64,000 nt of DNA from Mesostigma viride (taxonomy: Eukaryota > Streptophyta > Mesostigmatophyceae > Mesostigmatales > Mesostigmataceae), in contig RPFO01000176.1 of the NCBI GenBank assembly GCA_009746045.1, forward strand, positions 2,501-66,500, given 5' to 3'. The notes beneath the pieces are model-generated. The model saw only the letters and a program-made list of their open reading frames with translations. It was not told the DNA's origin and did no database searches. Shown piece after piece: positions 22,722 through 33,156 of the stretch. Made by a program: the position numbers and the translations under genes. The first letter of the stretch is position 1. Every line of letters begins with the position of its first letter.

Positions 22722-25035
22722 ATGGCCTAAATCAGGTGACAGGGAGACTGTTAGTGGCTCCCCTAAGCAGCAGGTCTTAACCAAGACACAGGGTGACAAG
22801 AGTCAACACGTCACAGCCCACGTGTCTAGGACAAGCCAGCTATAAAACTATGACTACAGCAGATTGCTAAAAGGCACTATTGCCAACCTGAGTCATCAAG
22901 GGCAGACGTAAAGTACGTCCTATGCAGCGAACTTGATGACCATACTCCTTATGGGACCCAGTGAACAAGCATCCTTTCTACAAAAAAAAAGAAGAAAAGG
23001 AAAGACTTGACCCTGCCCATTACAATGTTCTCAGCAGTGAACCAAATAGCTAGTTCACGCAATCAAGGCACCTCATATGTGTGCAAGACCAGAGAACATG
23101 CAAAGATGCGCCCAAGGAGGCACTGCAGAAGCATGCACTCAAAAGAGGCACCGCAGTAGCTACCTACAGCTGCAAGATGTCTATGCAACTGAAGAGCCTG
23201 GTGCACGTCATACTATCTATAGAGTGCAGTACTCTATCACATCTACAGAGGCAAGCCAAGCCACAGATGCAATAGAGCACAGCATCCATAGATAATACAA
23301 GTGCCCGTGACTACCCAGGACAGGGGTACATGTTTCAGCCTGCACCAAGAAATAACATTGAATGCTGGCTGACCCAAGTCCTGGTTGTATTCTAAATAAA
23401 CTACTGACTATCAAAACCATCCTGGAATAGATAGCCTTTCTATTACTACTAACTATCTGGCTGTGTGCTGGTACGTGCCAGAACCATGCACAAGGTGTCT
23501 GGTCAGATCCACACCCTCCCAGAAAATTTTTACGGTGGGTCCCTACAATGTACCAGATACACTACTACAGGGCAGTGACAGGCACCAATCAAAACATGTA
23601 CTCCACGCAAGCCAATGGTGAGTGCTAAAAGCTCAGACTCACACAGCAATGCTAAAACGCTCAGCAACAGCAGCGACGCGACCTGTGGCCGGAATACCTC
23701 CGCCATAAGCAGGACCCCCAGAAGCCCAAGGTGTACTGGAGGGGCGGGGACCTGATGATCAACCACAAGATGTGGACGCCCCCAGCGGGCTAGAATAATA
23801 GCCCTAGCTTGTAACCATTGGCGTCACTGCCGCTAAGGCAGCCATGCCTAGACTGTTGCCTAGCTGTGCCAACACACCTAGTCACGTGCCGCCAACGCAC
23901 GGTACACAACCAGCAGCCATAGCCTTAGCCTAGTCCTAGTACAGCCATGCTACGCCCTGGCTATGTTCAGATTACTTGCCCACGCTCCTTGCTATGATAT
24001 GCTCACATGGGTCTTATTGCACCCACAGTTTGCCGGATCGTTAGCCTGTCCTTTTAGCTAGCCGCGCCCGATTGCAGCTGTGGCATGCCTTTGGCATGAA
24101 GGAGACTGGGGGTCTCTGCCCTTTCTCCTGTAGTGCACACACAGGGATTAAAAGCACTTCGGTGCTCCGTGACTCCCCAACGGGAGCACGAGTTTAATTA
24201 ATTAATTAATTAATGCTAAAACAGCATCACAGGCATGGAATAATGTAATGATGGGAACAACTAGGTTGTTCTCCTCCCACCCTATGGGGGAAGAAGCCAG
24301 CACTCCCTAACTAGGCATGCAGGTGTCAGGCACAACACCTTTAAGGTGTCCGCAGTATGACAGCACACTTTGAGAGACATGGGACTGTCACCCTTTTTAC
24401 AAGCCATGACTAGAACAGGGAAAAGACCTTCCTCCAAACTGCTTACAGGACTGGGTCTTCTCCATTCTAGCATCATGGTGGTGAGCAGTCAAGAAAAATG
24501 TCTCATCCCCTAGGCATCTCTTCTGCAACCAAAAGAGATCACCAGGTGCCCACCTGCTTTTCAAGATGTTGGCCTAGCAGATGCCGTTGCAGCAAACGAC
24601 GCTGTCGCCACAACCAGAAGTCGCTGCTACAGCCAAACGGCGGCGCTAGAGCGAAAGGTTGTTGCCGAAACATGAAGATGTTGTCACTAAAACTGGCAGA
24701 TGTAGTCGTTGAAAAAGAAGGCATTGTCACGACTGGAAGAACTCGTTGCCACCACCACACTGTGTCGGCTGATTGTTGTTGGCGTGTAGAGCTCGTTGCC
24801 GTTTCAGCGGGTAGGGCAGATTGACGCACTGTCGAATAGTCAACACTGAGCAGCAGAATCACTTGAGTTGGCTGGTCTGGTGCGTTAGGTTGGGAATGCT
24901 ATCGTTCTTGTTCTTCCCTCGGTAGAAAAAACGTTGGTAGGCGGAAATGGTTGATATATACTGAAAGAGTCAGTACACGGAAACTCGTCCCATGCTTTGA
25001 TAAGTCTGTTCAGAGGTCAAACCTCCGATTAACAA

Positions 25036-25772
25036 TGTAACAGAATAAAATGGTGGCCTCTGCTCCACTAAATGCACAGATCTTTTACCTCCTGTCATTA
25101 AAGACAGAACGGACTTATCAAACCCCAAGAGACAGGGGAGATTCCTAGCACTCTCCAGGAATCGTAGAGGGTGGTCGTTTCCCGTCTAGAGGCCATTCCT
25201 ACGAGACGGTACTTACGCGGTAGAGAGCGGTGGTCCCCTTTTGGTCGGGCGTCTCTCTGCTTGTTCATACAGACACAAGACTTCCTGTCTATCGGATATG
25301 GCTGTCCAATAACAGGGCCTGAAGTGAGCATGTTTGGTTATTAGAAATAACTTCACATAATTGGGGGTATCCGCGTCATGGCTATGGTGACAAACAGGCA
25401 AAGCTTATGTCCCCGCCGACACAGAGGAGTCCAACGCAATCCTACAGGTCTCAGCCAATCAGAACGCAGACGAACCGGTAAGGTTCTCTCTCTGTATGCT
25501 TTACACCCCTAACTTACGAAAGATACTAACTGACATCTGACAGTCAGATTACACATAGTAGATTCCAAGGTGCTGTCCCGTACCGTCCAGGGCCCAACAC
25601 AAAGGACCATCAAAAGGGCACTCCGCATATAAGTCCCAAAAAGTCAAGTCAGGCCAGGAATCATTACACTTTGGCCGTACAAAAGACTCAGCCATTTACA
25701 CTGAACGCTGAACTCCAAGTTCACGTCCACTTGGATGTAACAGTATACACACTGTCAGAAAATACTGTTACA
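25036..25772 (-). repeat. LTR of the non-coding element (5' LTR in minus orientation)
   Basis: 737 bp, matching 17822-18554 apart from a 4-bp indel and ending CTGTTACA before the target duplication AACCC. Confidence 0.93.
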
Positions 25773-25777
25773 AACCC

Positions 25778-25817
25778 GGTACCCCAGGAGCGAACGCCAA
25801 TCTTAGTTAAGTAATGC
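25778..25817 (-). mobile_element. MITE-like repeat M, copy 2 (right part)
   Basis: Continuation of the copy interrupted at 17821, ending TTAGTTAAGTAATGC. A further run of GCATTACTT-type inverted sequence follows to 25857. Confidence 0.8.
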
Positions 25818-25857
25818 GATACGCATTACTTTTGCATACTTGCATTACTTAACTATC

Positions 25858-26137
25858 GCATTACATACTTAACTAAGATTGGCGTTCGCTCCTGGGGTAC
25901 CGGGTTCGAATCCTCTCGGAGGCACGGAAATATTTGCGGCGGGTAGGCCTGGGAGGCCAAGTCGAAATATTTGTGGATTTCTATGTTTGGCGGAGGCCGG
26001 GTAGGCCAAGTCGAAATAGGAATTACGGCGCGAGGCTGGGAATAGCCGAGTCGTAACTAATCGAGTCACCTCGGTAACGAGAGGTGTGTGCGGAACGCCG
26101 GATTTCCCCACGCGGCCCAATTTTAGTTAAGTAATGC
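25858..26137 (+). mobile_element. MITE-like repeat M, copy 3
   Basis: Same repeat as 17318-17593 in the opposite orientation. The left terminus has a small insertion (GCATTACATACTTAACTAAG). B-box-like GGTTCGAATCC at 25903-25913. Confidence 0.82.
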
Positions 26138-26141
26138 GTAT

Positions 26142-26183
26142 CGCATTACTTTTGCATACTTGCAAGTATGCAAAAGTAATGCG
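26142..26183. repeat. Perfect 42-bp palindrome
   Basis: CGCATTACTTTTGCATACTT and its complement centred on TTGCAA, a shorter version of the 64-bp palindrome at 17261-17324. Confidence 0.93.
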
Positions 26184-27171
26184 TATCCCCTATTGTAACT
26201 ACGATTTACGAAGCCCCAAAACTTTGGCCGAGGCCGTAGGCCGAAAGTGGGGCCGTCCCACGCGCCCCCTAGCGCGGGAGCGGACGACGTCCAGGACCGT
26301 AGCGAGATGGCCAATCGGCGTAGTACAAAGAAAATCCCCAAACCTTGGAGATCGAGTCTCACATCTCCTGAACGGGTGCTGAAACGCTGAACATGTTCAG
26401 ACTTTTGCGGGCAGGTGGGGCGTCTCGCCAATCCGCGCGGCCTCAGGACATTACGGCGCGTTGACTATTTTAAGCGTCAAACAAGCTACTGGCGAACCGA
26501 TATCTGTACTAAAACTTTTCGGAGTACAGGACGTGGGATGTGAAATTTGATAAGCAAGCGAGACGAAATGACAGTTACGTGCTGAACGGAAACGTTCACA
26601 TCTGAACAGGGGAAATAGAATCAAACGAGACGGAATTTTCAGTTACGAACGAAAACGTTCATAGCGTTGCTGAACGGAAACGCAAAATTATATTTAGTAT
26701 ATCGAATGGTATGCGGAAATTGATTGTGGTTCAGTCCGAGCGGAGAAATTTGTCAGAATTTCACTGGAGATACGACCGTAACGACTAACGAAATTTCCAA
26801 GTATCTGACGCTGAAATATCTCTAAAGTATATCGAATGGTATGCTGAAATTCATTGTCCGAGCTGAAAATTTGTCAGAATTTCATTTTCCATACGAACGT
26901 GACGAAGTTTCCAAGTATCTCACGCTCGGAGAGCTTCCACGGTGTTCACGGGGAAGGGTCCGTTGCGCGTGGCGCACGGAGACGGTTCGTCCCGGTCGGA
27001 ATCGTCCGCGCCCGCGCGTCCTCCGTGGAAGGGTCTTGGCGCGTCGCGCGGGCCGGTGCGGTTGGCGCCCAGAAGGTCGACTATCGGCCTCTGGGCCGCT
27101 AGCGGCGAGTCACGTCCTCTCAAGTCGGGGAGGGGGGGCGATAGCCCCCCCTCCCCCACTTTTTTCTTGTC
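26184..27171. other. Unassigned stretch between MITE copies
   Basis: No convincing ORF. 26200-26460 and 26930-27160 are GC-rich; 26480-26900 is AT-rich with short repeated phrases (GAACGGAAACG, TATCGAATGGTATGC). A 13-bp-stem GC hairpin lies at 27127-27156 (GGGGAGGGGGGGC, loop GATA). I do not recognise the segment. Confidence 0.5.
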
Positions 27172-27444
27172 GCATTACTTAACTAAGATTGGCGTTCGCT
27201 CCTGGGGTACCGGGTTCGAATCCTCTCGGAGGCACGGAAATATTTGCGGCGGGTAGGCCTGGGAGGCCAAGTCGAAATATTTGTGGATTTCTATGTTTGG
27301 CGGAGGCCGGGTAGGCCAAGTCGAAATAGGAATTACGGCGCGAGGCTGGGAATAGCCGAGTCGTAATTAATCGAGTCACCTCGGTAACGAGCGGTGTGTG
27401 CGGAACGCCGGATTTCCCCACGCCCAATTTTAGTTAAGTAATGC
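27172..27444 (+). mobile_element. MITE-like repeat M, copy 4
   Basis: 273 bp with the cleanest termini: GCATTACTTAACTAAGATTGG at the left and its near-complement at the right. B-box-like GGTTCGAATCC at 27213-27223. It is followed by GCAATACGCATTACTTAA and then by Copia integrase sequence at 27461. Confidence 0.85.
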
Positions 27445-27460
27445 AATACGCATTACTTAA

Positions 27461-28205
27461 CTGTATTCTCATCCTCTGCTGCCATAGGTTCAATTCCAAT
27501 GTAGCCTGACCATTCATCCACAGCCACCAAGTAAGGCAATTGCCTGTAATTGGTGAAGTAGAGGATATCAGCTTGTAGATTACCCCTACCATCTGCAGGA
27601 TGCTTTGCATGACGTTTGAAAGGCTTGTTAGCACACAATTGGCACACACAATGTTCTCTGACATCTTGATAAGCCTGCCAGAGAGCCTTGTTATTAATGG
27701 CTTGAACAAGCCTAATGGCATTGTTTCCATGGCCACAGGCATCATGCAAACTCTTAGCCAAAATCCTAAGATTAATACAATCATTAGGTGATGGCTCTTC
27801 AGGACATGGATAGGCATCCACGTTCCTGGCAGAGCAAGAGTCCAAGTTTTTATTATCAATACAACAAGGATTATTGCTCTGAGGAGCTTGACTGTTAACA
27901 ATATCAATGGGTGCTTGGCTACAAGCAGGAGCTGCACCACATGTATTGTTCACAGATATGTTGCTCACTTGGGCAACACTGTGTGGCATCTGTCTACAAA
28001 CAGGAGCAGATCCACATGTATTATTTACAGAAAGAGTTCCCTCTGGGGTACTCTTTTTATTCCAGGCATGGATAGGAATGCCACAAACAGGGGCACTTTT
28101 ACTGCTGCTCACTGGGGCAGCTATACGGTCATTAGGAGTTACTGCTGGAGCCCCTACCACCTGGCAGGCCTCTTCTGCCACGAAACCACTCTCATCAACG
28201 TCCAT
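27461..28205 (-). CDS. Copia-like pol start: integrase zinc module and first catalytic Asp
   Basis: Minus strand with its own ATG at 28205 (MDVDESGFVAEEACQ), 38 nt after the gag stop and in a different frame. About 150 residues of low-similarity linker, with two NNTCG.AP.C repeats, lead to the integrase HHCC module (LHDACGH ... CVCQLC) and the first catalytic Asp in LQADILYF. No retropepsin motif occurs between gag and integrase. The frame reaches the compound insertion after AAEDENTV and picks up insertion sequence before stopping. Confidence 0.9.
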
Positions 28206-28243
28206 AAGGACGCTGTAGGGGTTATATAAACAGAGAGGATCAT

Positions 28244-29182
28244 CTAGTTTTTCTGCTGCTGCTTCCTCTTGCGGCCATGAGAGTTACTGCCACCCCGCGG
28301 CTGAGAGGCATCACCACCACGCGGCTGGGAAGCGTCACCACCACGCGGCTGAGAAGCGTCACCACCACGAATGGCACCGCTCTTGACGGCTTGGGAGATC
28401 TGCTGCAGCAGCTTGAGCACTTCCATCTGGGTATCCTTGGGTCCAGCGCCAGCCTTACTCCTGCAGGCAGATGCAACATGACCAGGATTGCCACAAGACT
28501 TGCACTTGCGAAAGTAGCAATCCTTAGCCAGATGGTTAGTCTTGTTACAAAAAGTGCAAGGAGGGAAGGACTCAGAATTAGCGACAACCTTACCCTTACA
28601 TGCGCGGCGTGTGTGCCCGGGCTGCCCGCAGTTGTAGCAGAAGATTTCCCGTTGCTGCTCCATCACCATGGCGACACGAGGCACCTCCGCGGCACCTCCT
28701 TCTCTGGAAACACGGGTTTGGTTCGTCAAGAGCTCCTTGAGGTGAGCTCTGCATCGGTGAGTGTCGCTCAGGTAACCGCGGCAGTTGGCGACCAAATTCC
28801 GCTTCTCGGACTCAGATAAAGCACAGTTTTGGATCCATCGGAGATTGACCGCCTCGTCAGGCCACCGGAGCCCCTGCTTCTCCAGCGTGTCGTAGTAAGA
28901 GTTGAGGTGCTCGATGATGGTCTGCCCGGGCTTTGGCTTTGCATCTACAAATTCCTCGATCTCGTCGCAGGTTTTGGTAGTAATAGATCGGAGAAAAGTC
29001 TCCCTTGCTCGACGCAGAAACTCAAACGGCGACCACCGCAGAGGTAACTTGCGCGCGATCCAGCAATGAAATCCACTCCGGATGGTTCTTTTCACGGTCT
29101 CCCAACGGGGTACCGCGAAGAAATTCCAGCCAGTCCGGAATAATGTCTCGGTTGCCCGCGAGCCTGCGGAAAAACGGCCCAA
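28244..29182 (-). CDS. Copia-like Gag, capsid end and three zinc knuckles
   Basis: Minus strand. The real coding part starts near 29040 (RKLPLRWSPFEFLRRARETF); earlier codons are out of frame with the N-terminal piece at 29022-29489. It has a Gag-type helical region (FVDAKPKPGQTIIEHLNSYYDTLEKQG), then three CX2CX4HX4C knuckles (CYNCGQPGH, CTFCNKTNH, CKSCGNPGH), three tandem RGGDASQP repeats and a basic tail. Role by family: coat protein that packages element RNA. Confidence 0.9.
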   Translation of the reverse strand: MGRFSAGSRATETLFRTGWNFFAVPRWETVKRTIRSGFHCWIARKLPLRWSPFEFLRRARETFLRSITTKTCDEIEEFVDAKPKPGQTIIEHLNSYYDTLEKQGLRWPDEAVNLRWIQNCALSESEKRNLVANCRGYLSDTHRCRAHLKELLTNQTRVSREGGAAEVPRVAMVMEQQREIFCYNCGQPGHTRRACKGKVVANSESFPPCTFCNKTNHLAKDCYFRKCKSCGNPGHVASACRSKAGAGPKDTQMEVLKLLQQISQAVKSGAIRGGDASQPRGGDASQPRGGDASQPRGGSNSHGRKRKQQQKN

Positions 29183-29489
29183 GCGAAGCTACAAAACGAT
29201 CCCGGTCTGCTTGAATAGCACCAGGTACCAGCGGGGCTGGAACCCACTTCTTGATCGCCGACAGCAGCTTCGCCTCCTGAAGCAAGCTCTCCCGCCGAAG
29301 CACCTTATCACGCTTACGCTGGTTGTCACTACTAGTACGTCCCTGTCCGCAGCCCTCTTCCCGGGGCTGGTCGGACATATCTGTATTGTCATCCCCGTGC
29401 TCGCCTGGGCCAGGGTTGACAGAAATCTGAGCTGGTCCGTGCTCACCAGGGCCAGACCGCGGCTCTGAAAGATCGTCGTCCGAAGACAT
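29022..29489 (-). CDS. Copia-like Gag, N-terminal part (frameshifted)
   Basis: Minus strand, ATG at 29489 (MSSDDDLSEP). Acidic, Gly/Pro-rich start, then LLQEAKLLSAIKKWVPAPL and RDIIPDWLEFLRGTPLGDREKNHPEW, plausible capsid helices. The frame is lost near 29040 where the second piece takes over, so one indel separates the two halves. Confidence 0.75.
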   Translation of the reverse strand: MSSDDDLSEPRSGPGEHGPAQISVNPGPGEHGDDNTDMSDQPREEGCGQGRTSSDNQRKRDKVLRRESLLQEAKLLSAIKKWVPAPLVPGAIQADRDRFVASLGPFFRRLAGNRDIIPDWLEFLRGTPLGDREKNHPEWISLLDRAQVTSAVVAV

Positions 29490-30412
29490 CGAAATGAATA
29501 CAAGTTGCAAATAAACGGAATGCGATGGAAATCAGAAAGCATGGAATGAACGTTCTCTTTATTGTTCTCATACGTTATTGCTGTTGTTGCATAATTCGTC
29601 TTCGTTGCGCATAAGAACCTGTTGCGCTTGGTACCTTCATCAGTCTTGCTGGATATCCTACGTGGACTTGCACTCCATGTAGTTCAGTGCATGCCGCGTG
29701 TTAGATACTTCTAGAATCCTCTAGAAGGTTCCAAGGCATGGATGCGCATATGATTGGACGATAGTCGGCTCAGTCCTCTTGACAGGACTACACCGGCCCT
29801 AGACCAGCCGGTGACGTGGAGGCCAGGGAGACGCCCACACATTCTACGTGGCGTTATCCCATTGGCGAGTACTAGTGAAGTACAGCCATTGGTCCAATAC
29901 TACAATAAAGTATATTGTAGTAATCTGTACAAGATCCCCTATCTCTGAGGACCCATGTGGACCCTAGATGGGTCTCCAACCAACTCCAGCCATTCTTTCC
30001 CTTGTGAAAGTGATGAGGCTTAGATGTATTCATTGATGTTCGGCCGCACCTGGCCAGCTCACTTTCACATGTGAGGGCAATGGAGACTCACTTGGGTCTT
30101 ATTATTGAACCTATGGCAGCAGAGAATGAGAGGGCCCTGACAACTTGACGACATGCCACGGCTCACGCTTTGACACGTCCCAGCCATATTGCAACATAAA
30201 AACCACTAAAAGGTGCCAGGAATCTGGCGATGCGCAGCACGGAATGGCATGCTACCAGCTGGCGCTAATTGCACGGAAAGAAGCCGAAAACTTGTGTTGA
30301 TAACCCAGTAAGGAAGCGAACCATTCATAGGGTGACGCCGAGCACACGATTGTACCATTACTGGCATTGTCCTTCGCCCAGCGGCGCAACAAATTAAAGA
30401 ACAACCTTCCAT
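29490..30412. other. Non-coding region upstream of the minus-strand Copia element
   Basis: Should contain the 5' LTR and leader of the minus-strand element (gag ATG at 29489), but no second LTR survives for comparison, so the boundary cannot be drawn. No ORF or RNA gene seen. Confidence 0.5.
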
Positions 30413-30427
30413 GGAATAATATATATA

Positions 30428-30926
30428 TATTAAAAATATAATTACTTACAGCAGAGTGAAATCACTCAAACCAAAGCAAACGCCCAGCTATACACCTATA
30501 TACAGAGCCATGTCAAAGCTCTATACTACCATAAGACCAATGGAAACGCCTAACGGGAGGAACCTAATAGCCCTGCTGCACCGCAAAATCAGCCCGCGTA
30601 CGGCGGAGCATGATGTCAGCCATGGCCCGAGTCAGCGCCACCGACAAGCGCTGACGCCAATATGACGTCCAGGTCCGCGCCGACCATGGGGCCCGCTGGC
30701 CCTCCAGGTCCAGCCGGTCCTCCCGGAGCCGGCAACACTCCTTGAAGAAGGCGGAGGTCAGGGGCCCCATGGCCCCAAACTCCTCCAGGACAAAGGGCAC
30801 CACACGATGGTGCCCGACGTCGCCGTAGGCCAGGAGCGTGGCCCGCTCCGCCCGGTCCGCCGTGTAACCTGCCGTGAGGGAGGCCCCAGCCACGTGGCTA
30901 AGAGCCAAGGGCCGCGCCACCGAAAC
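30428..30926 (-). mobile_element. 5'-truncated LINE insertion, family A, with 15-bp target duplication
   Basis: GGAATAATATATATA occurs on both sides (30413-30427 and 30927-30941), as produced by target-primed reverse transcription. The minus strand codes a C-terminal fragment and ends in an AT-rich tail (TAATTATATTTTTAATATA). Shorter copies of the same 3' end occur at 45702-45914 and 48448-48516, each with its own duplication. Confidence 0.88.
30564..30920 (-). pseudogene. LINE C-terminal fragment (family A)
   Basis: Minus strand. Contains VVPFVLEEFGAMGPLTSAFF and APWSARTWTSYWRQRLSVAL. A similar product is encoded at 61547-61882, which supports a real protein segment. It is not a known catalytic domain; I read it as the region downstream of RT because it lies next to the element's 3' tail. 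5'-truncated. Confidence 0.65.
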
Positions 30927-30941
30927 GGAATAATATATATA

Positions 30942-31498
30942 CTAAGACGCGTGCGCATCGATATAATCCCGCGAGCCTGGAGAGTGTCTTACCGATCATG
31001 ACGGAAATCTTGCCGAAACCCAGCAAACTTTTTAAAGCTTTACCAATCACAATTTAAACGCATCCTTGACGCTAAGTAAAGCCCATAAAACCTGACAATC
31101 ACCGCCACCAGCGTGCATTCTAGTAATTTATCCCTCTCGACGAAAACTTCAGATTGGACCCCCGTGGCGATGGTCATCAATAAAATCATCGACACTGCAA
31201 AAGGCGCGAACTCCGCTACGAATTAATATCATAAACTCATCGTCTTTAAGATTCGCACAGTTTCTCTACATTCCGTAGAGCTATCTTTTTCTACTCTGCC
31301 TGAAAGCACGTCGCCATGGCCAGCTCCGGTAGGGGTGCGCGCACCGTGCACCACTTTTTCACGGTACGGACGGGTACCGCGAATTTTTTCGGCGCCAAAA
31401 AATTCGCGCCGGGACCAGGCCGGGACCAGGTCGGGACCAGGTCGGGACCAATCAGCACGAAGTGACTGAATTCATGGACTCCAAGTATTAACCAACGA
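30942..31498. other. Non-coding stretch with 11-bp tandem repeat and hairpin
   Basis: No supported ORF. 31411-31450 holds 3.6 copies of GGGACCAGGTC. Just before it, GCGAATTTTTT (31379-31389) pairs with AAAAAATTCGC (31397-31407). Confidence 0.7.
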
Positions 31499-33156
31499 TA
31501 TACGAAGGCGAAATGCAAAAGGTTAAATCGTTAGCCGCCGACAATCTGGAGGGTCCGATGATGGATCCAACGGCCGTGATAAACCCGCTAAGTTAGCGGC
31601 TCGGGTCGTCCGTCCAAAATACTACACATAAACAACCAATACAAAACAAGCAAACTACGGAAAACAAACAGCCTTCGGCCCCAACGGTCACAAATCCAAC
31701 GGAAACGACCCGAAATCGATAACACCACCGAAACGACGCAGCCGCAGGCCACGCCGCCGGACGAAAAACAAAGTGACGTGCTCCGCGAGCAATTTGCTGG
31801 CTGGCGATGGCAGGAAACGTGCGCTAGAAAATTGGGATGGGGAATGCGCAGCCATGGTTTTATACGTCAAAATTTTATGTTTGAAGAGCAAGTACGAAAT
31901 TTTCTGAGCTGGAGGTGCGTCAACGGAGTGATACCTGCGTGGGAGAGGTCCGCGTCGCTATGGCGCTATAGTATCATGCTTAATTGCTTTACGTACTGGG
32001 TGCCTAGTAAAATCAGTTTGCTGTTCGTGGAAGGCGTGGGGCCGACGAGTTTCTGGTGTCATCATATTGGAAAGAACGCTGGATTTTTTGCCACGGGACG
32101 TAACTGGCGATGCCGATGGTGAGGCGTACTACCTACCGGGGTACTACCTGCTCTCTTTCTGATGCATTTTCATGGTTGCGTTCTTTCCATTTCGCCGAGT
32201 CCACCTAGTCGCAGACATAGCGTAGCGTTGCGTTTTATTTTCTTAGCCGTGCAGGACGCCATCTTCATGGTCCTTCGAATGTCCTGTGTGAACGTCCGCT
32301 GCCCAAGGATCTGTGATGCTTTTTTCTGGAATATACTGGGCTTGGAAAGCCCCTCTGGATGCTTGCCTGGTCACGGGTTTGGGGCGTCATTTACATTCAT
32401 GGCGCTTTCTGCGTAAGCTGACTTGCTTCGCACGTGGATTTTCACTGGACTGAAGAGCGCGTCTGCTAGCATGTTTACGTGGTGTATAAGGTGATCAATA
32501 AACTATTTGTTTATAGAAGGTGTGACAATAGAAGGTGTGACGTATATTTCTTCATCAAGCATGTCAAAAGTAATCTCCACTCGCTTACAACCTGAATTTT
32601 GCTTTGCTGGGTCTGCTGTGTTTGTGTCTCACTGTGCAGGCTATCCCCTTGGTTGATCAACCAGGTGCTTTTTGGTGGCAGCGGGGCCATATACTCTTCT
32701 TGGCGTTTTTCATCCATGGCATGTCAACCAATGCATGCATGCCAGCCCCTAAACAAGAAAACACTAAGTCACCAAAGAATGGAATTCAGGGCATGGTCAT
32801 GAGCAGGGTAACAGCAGCATTAATATTAAATGGGCATGATGTCAACAGGAAAACACTAAGTCACGTGAGGAAAGTCTTTTTATGATCCCAAACAGCCTGG
32901 ACGTGGCCGTGTGCCAAATTAATTTGTGTGGTCCGCGCATTTCCGGCGCAAGTCGCCGGCCGGACCTTGTGACAGCGCCAGAATCATTATTTACATTGTA
33001 CGACTTTTGTAGGTAGAAAAATGTCTGTGGAGACGCTGTGCGTCGCGCTTAAATATTTTAATATAATTTTAATGAAAAGTTTGAAATGTTTAGTAAACCT
33101 TACCTACGCTTAGCCGCTAGGCGGCTAAGCTTAGCCAAACCACATGTGCACATCGA
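31499..33156 (+). mobile_element. Unknown interspersed repeat R1, copy A
   Basis: Starts TATACGAAGGCGAAATG and ends with an inverted GCTTAGCCGC/GCGGCTAAGC hairpin followed by CACATCGATATA. Joined head-to-tail to copy B. No terminal inverted repeats, LTRs or transposase seen. A short ORF near its start has an equivalent in all three copies. Confidence 0.85.

Larger units (their letters stand above)
18555..25035. other. Interior of the non-coding LTR element
   Basis: 6.48 kb without a recognisable protein. Only short unsupported ORFs occur. It contains several small tandem arrays listed separately, a TTAA microsatellite (about 24193-24212) and a (GGAACT)-like cryptic repeat (about 19765-19845). 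I see no captured gene. Confidence 0.75.
17822..25772 (-). mobile_element. Complete non-coding LTR retrotransposon (LARD-like)
   Basis: 7951 bp starting TGTAACAG and ending CTGTTACA, flanked by the 5-bp duplication AACCC. LTRs of 733 and 737 bp match closely; I find one 4-bp indel (ATCTGACAGTCAG against ATCAGTCAG). A polypurine tract (GGGGGGAGGAA on the minus strand) abuts the LTR at 18554, so the element reads on the minus strand. No canonical TGG primer-binding site is seen after the LTR at 25036. The 6.5-kb interior has no Gag, protease, integrase or RT, so it must depend on proteins made elsewhere. The recognisable features are those of large retrotransposon derivatives. Confidence 0.93.
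17261..27460. mobile_element. 10.2-kb compound insertion splitting the Copia integrase
   Basis: The integrase piece ending at 27461 and the piece starting at 17260 are adjacent when compared with the intact element at 41003, so everything between is inserted. Both edges are built of GCATTAC/GTAATGC palindromic sequence. Inside are four copies of a MITE-like repeat, two long palindromes, a complete non-coding LTR element and about 1 kb of unassigned GC-rich DNA. No transposase is visible. Confidence 0.8.

Noticed and set aside
17542-27223. tRNA gene at the GGTTCGAATCC motifs
   Set aside because: The T stem pairs poorly, and no D arm, anticodon arm or matching 5' acceptor strand lies at the right distance.
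17335-27427. Four similar about 83-codon ORFs in the M repeats (MGRVGKSGVPHTPLVTEVTR type)
   Set aside because: They arise because the repeat itself is similar; there is no start-site or family support, and the sequence looks like a non-coding MITE.
29490-30050. 5' LTR of the minus-strand Copia element
   Set aside because: It is expected here, but the partner 3' LTR is missing, so no boundary can be supported.
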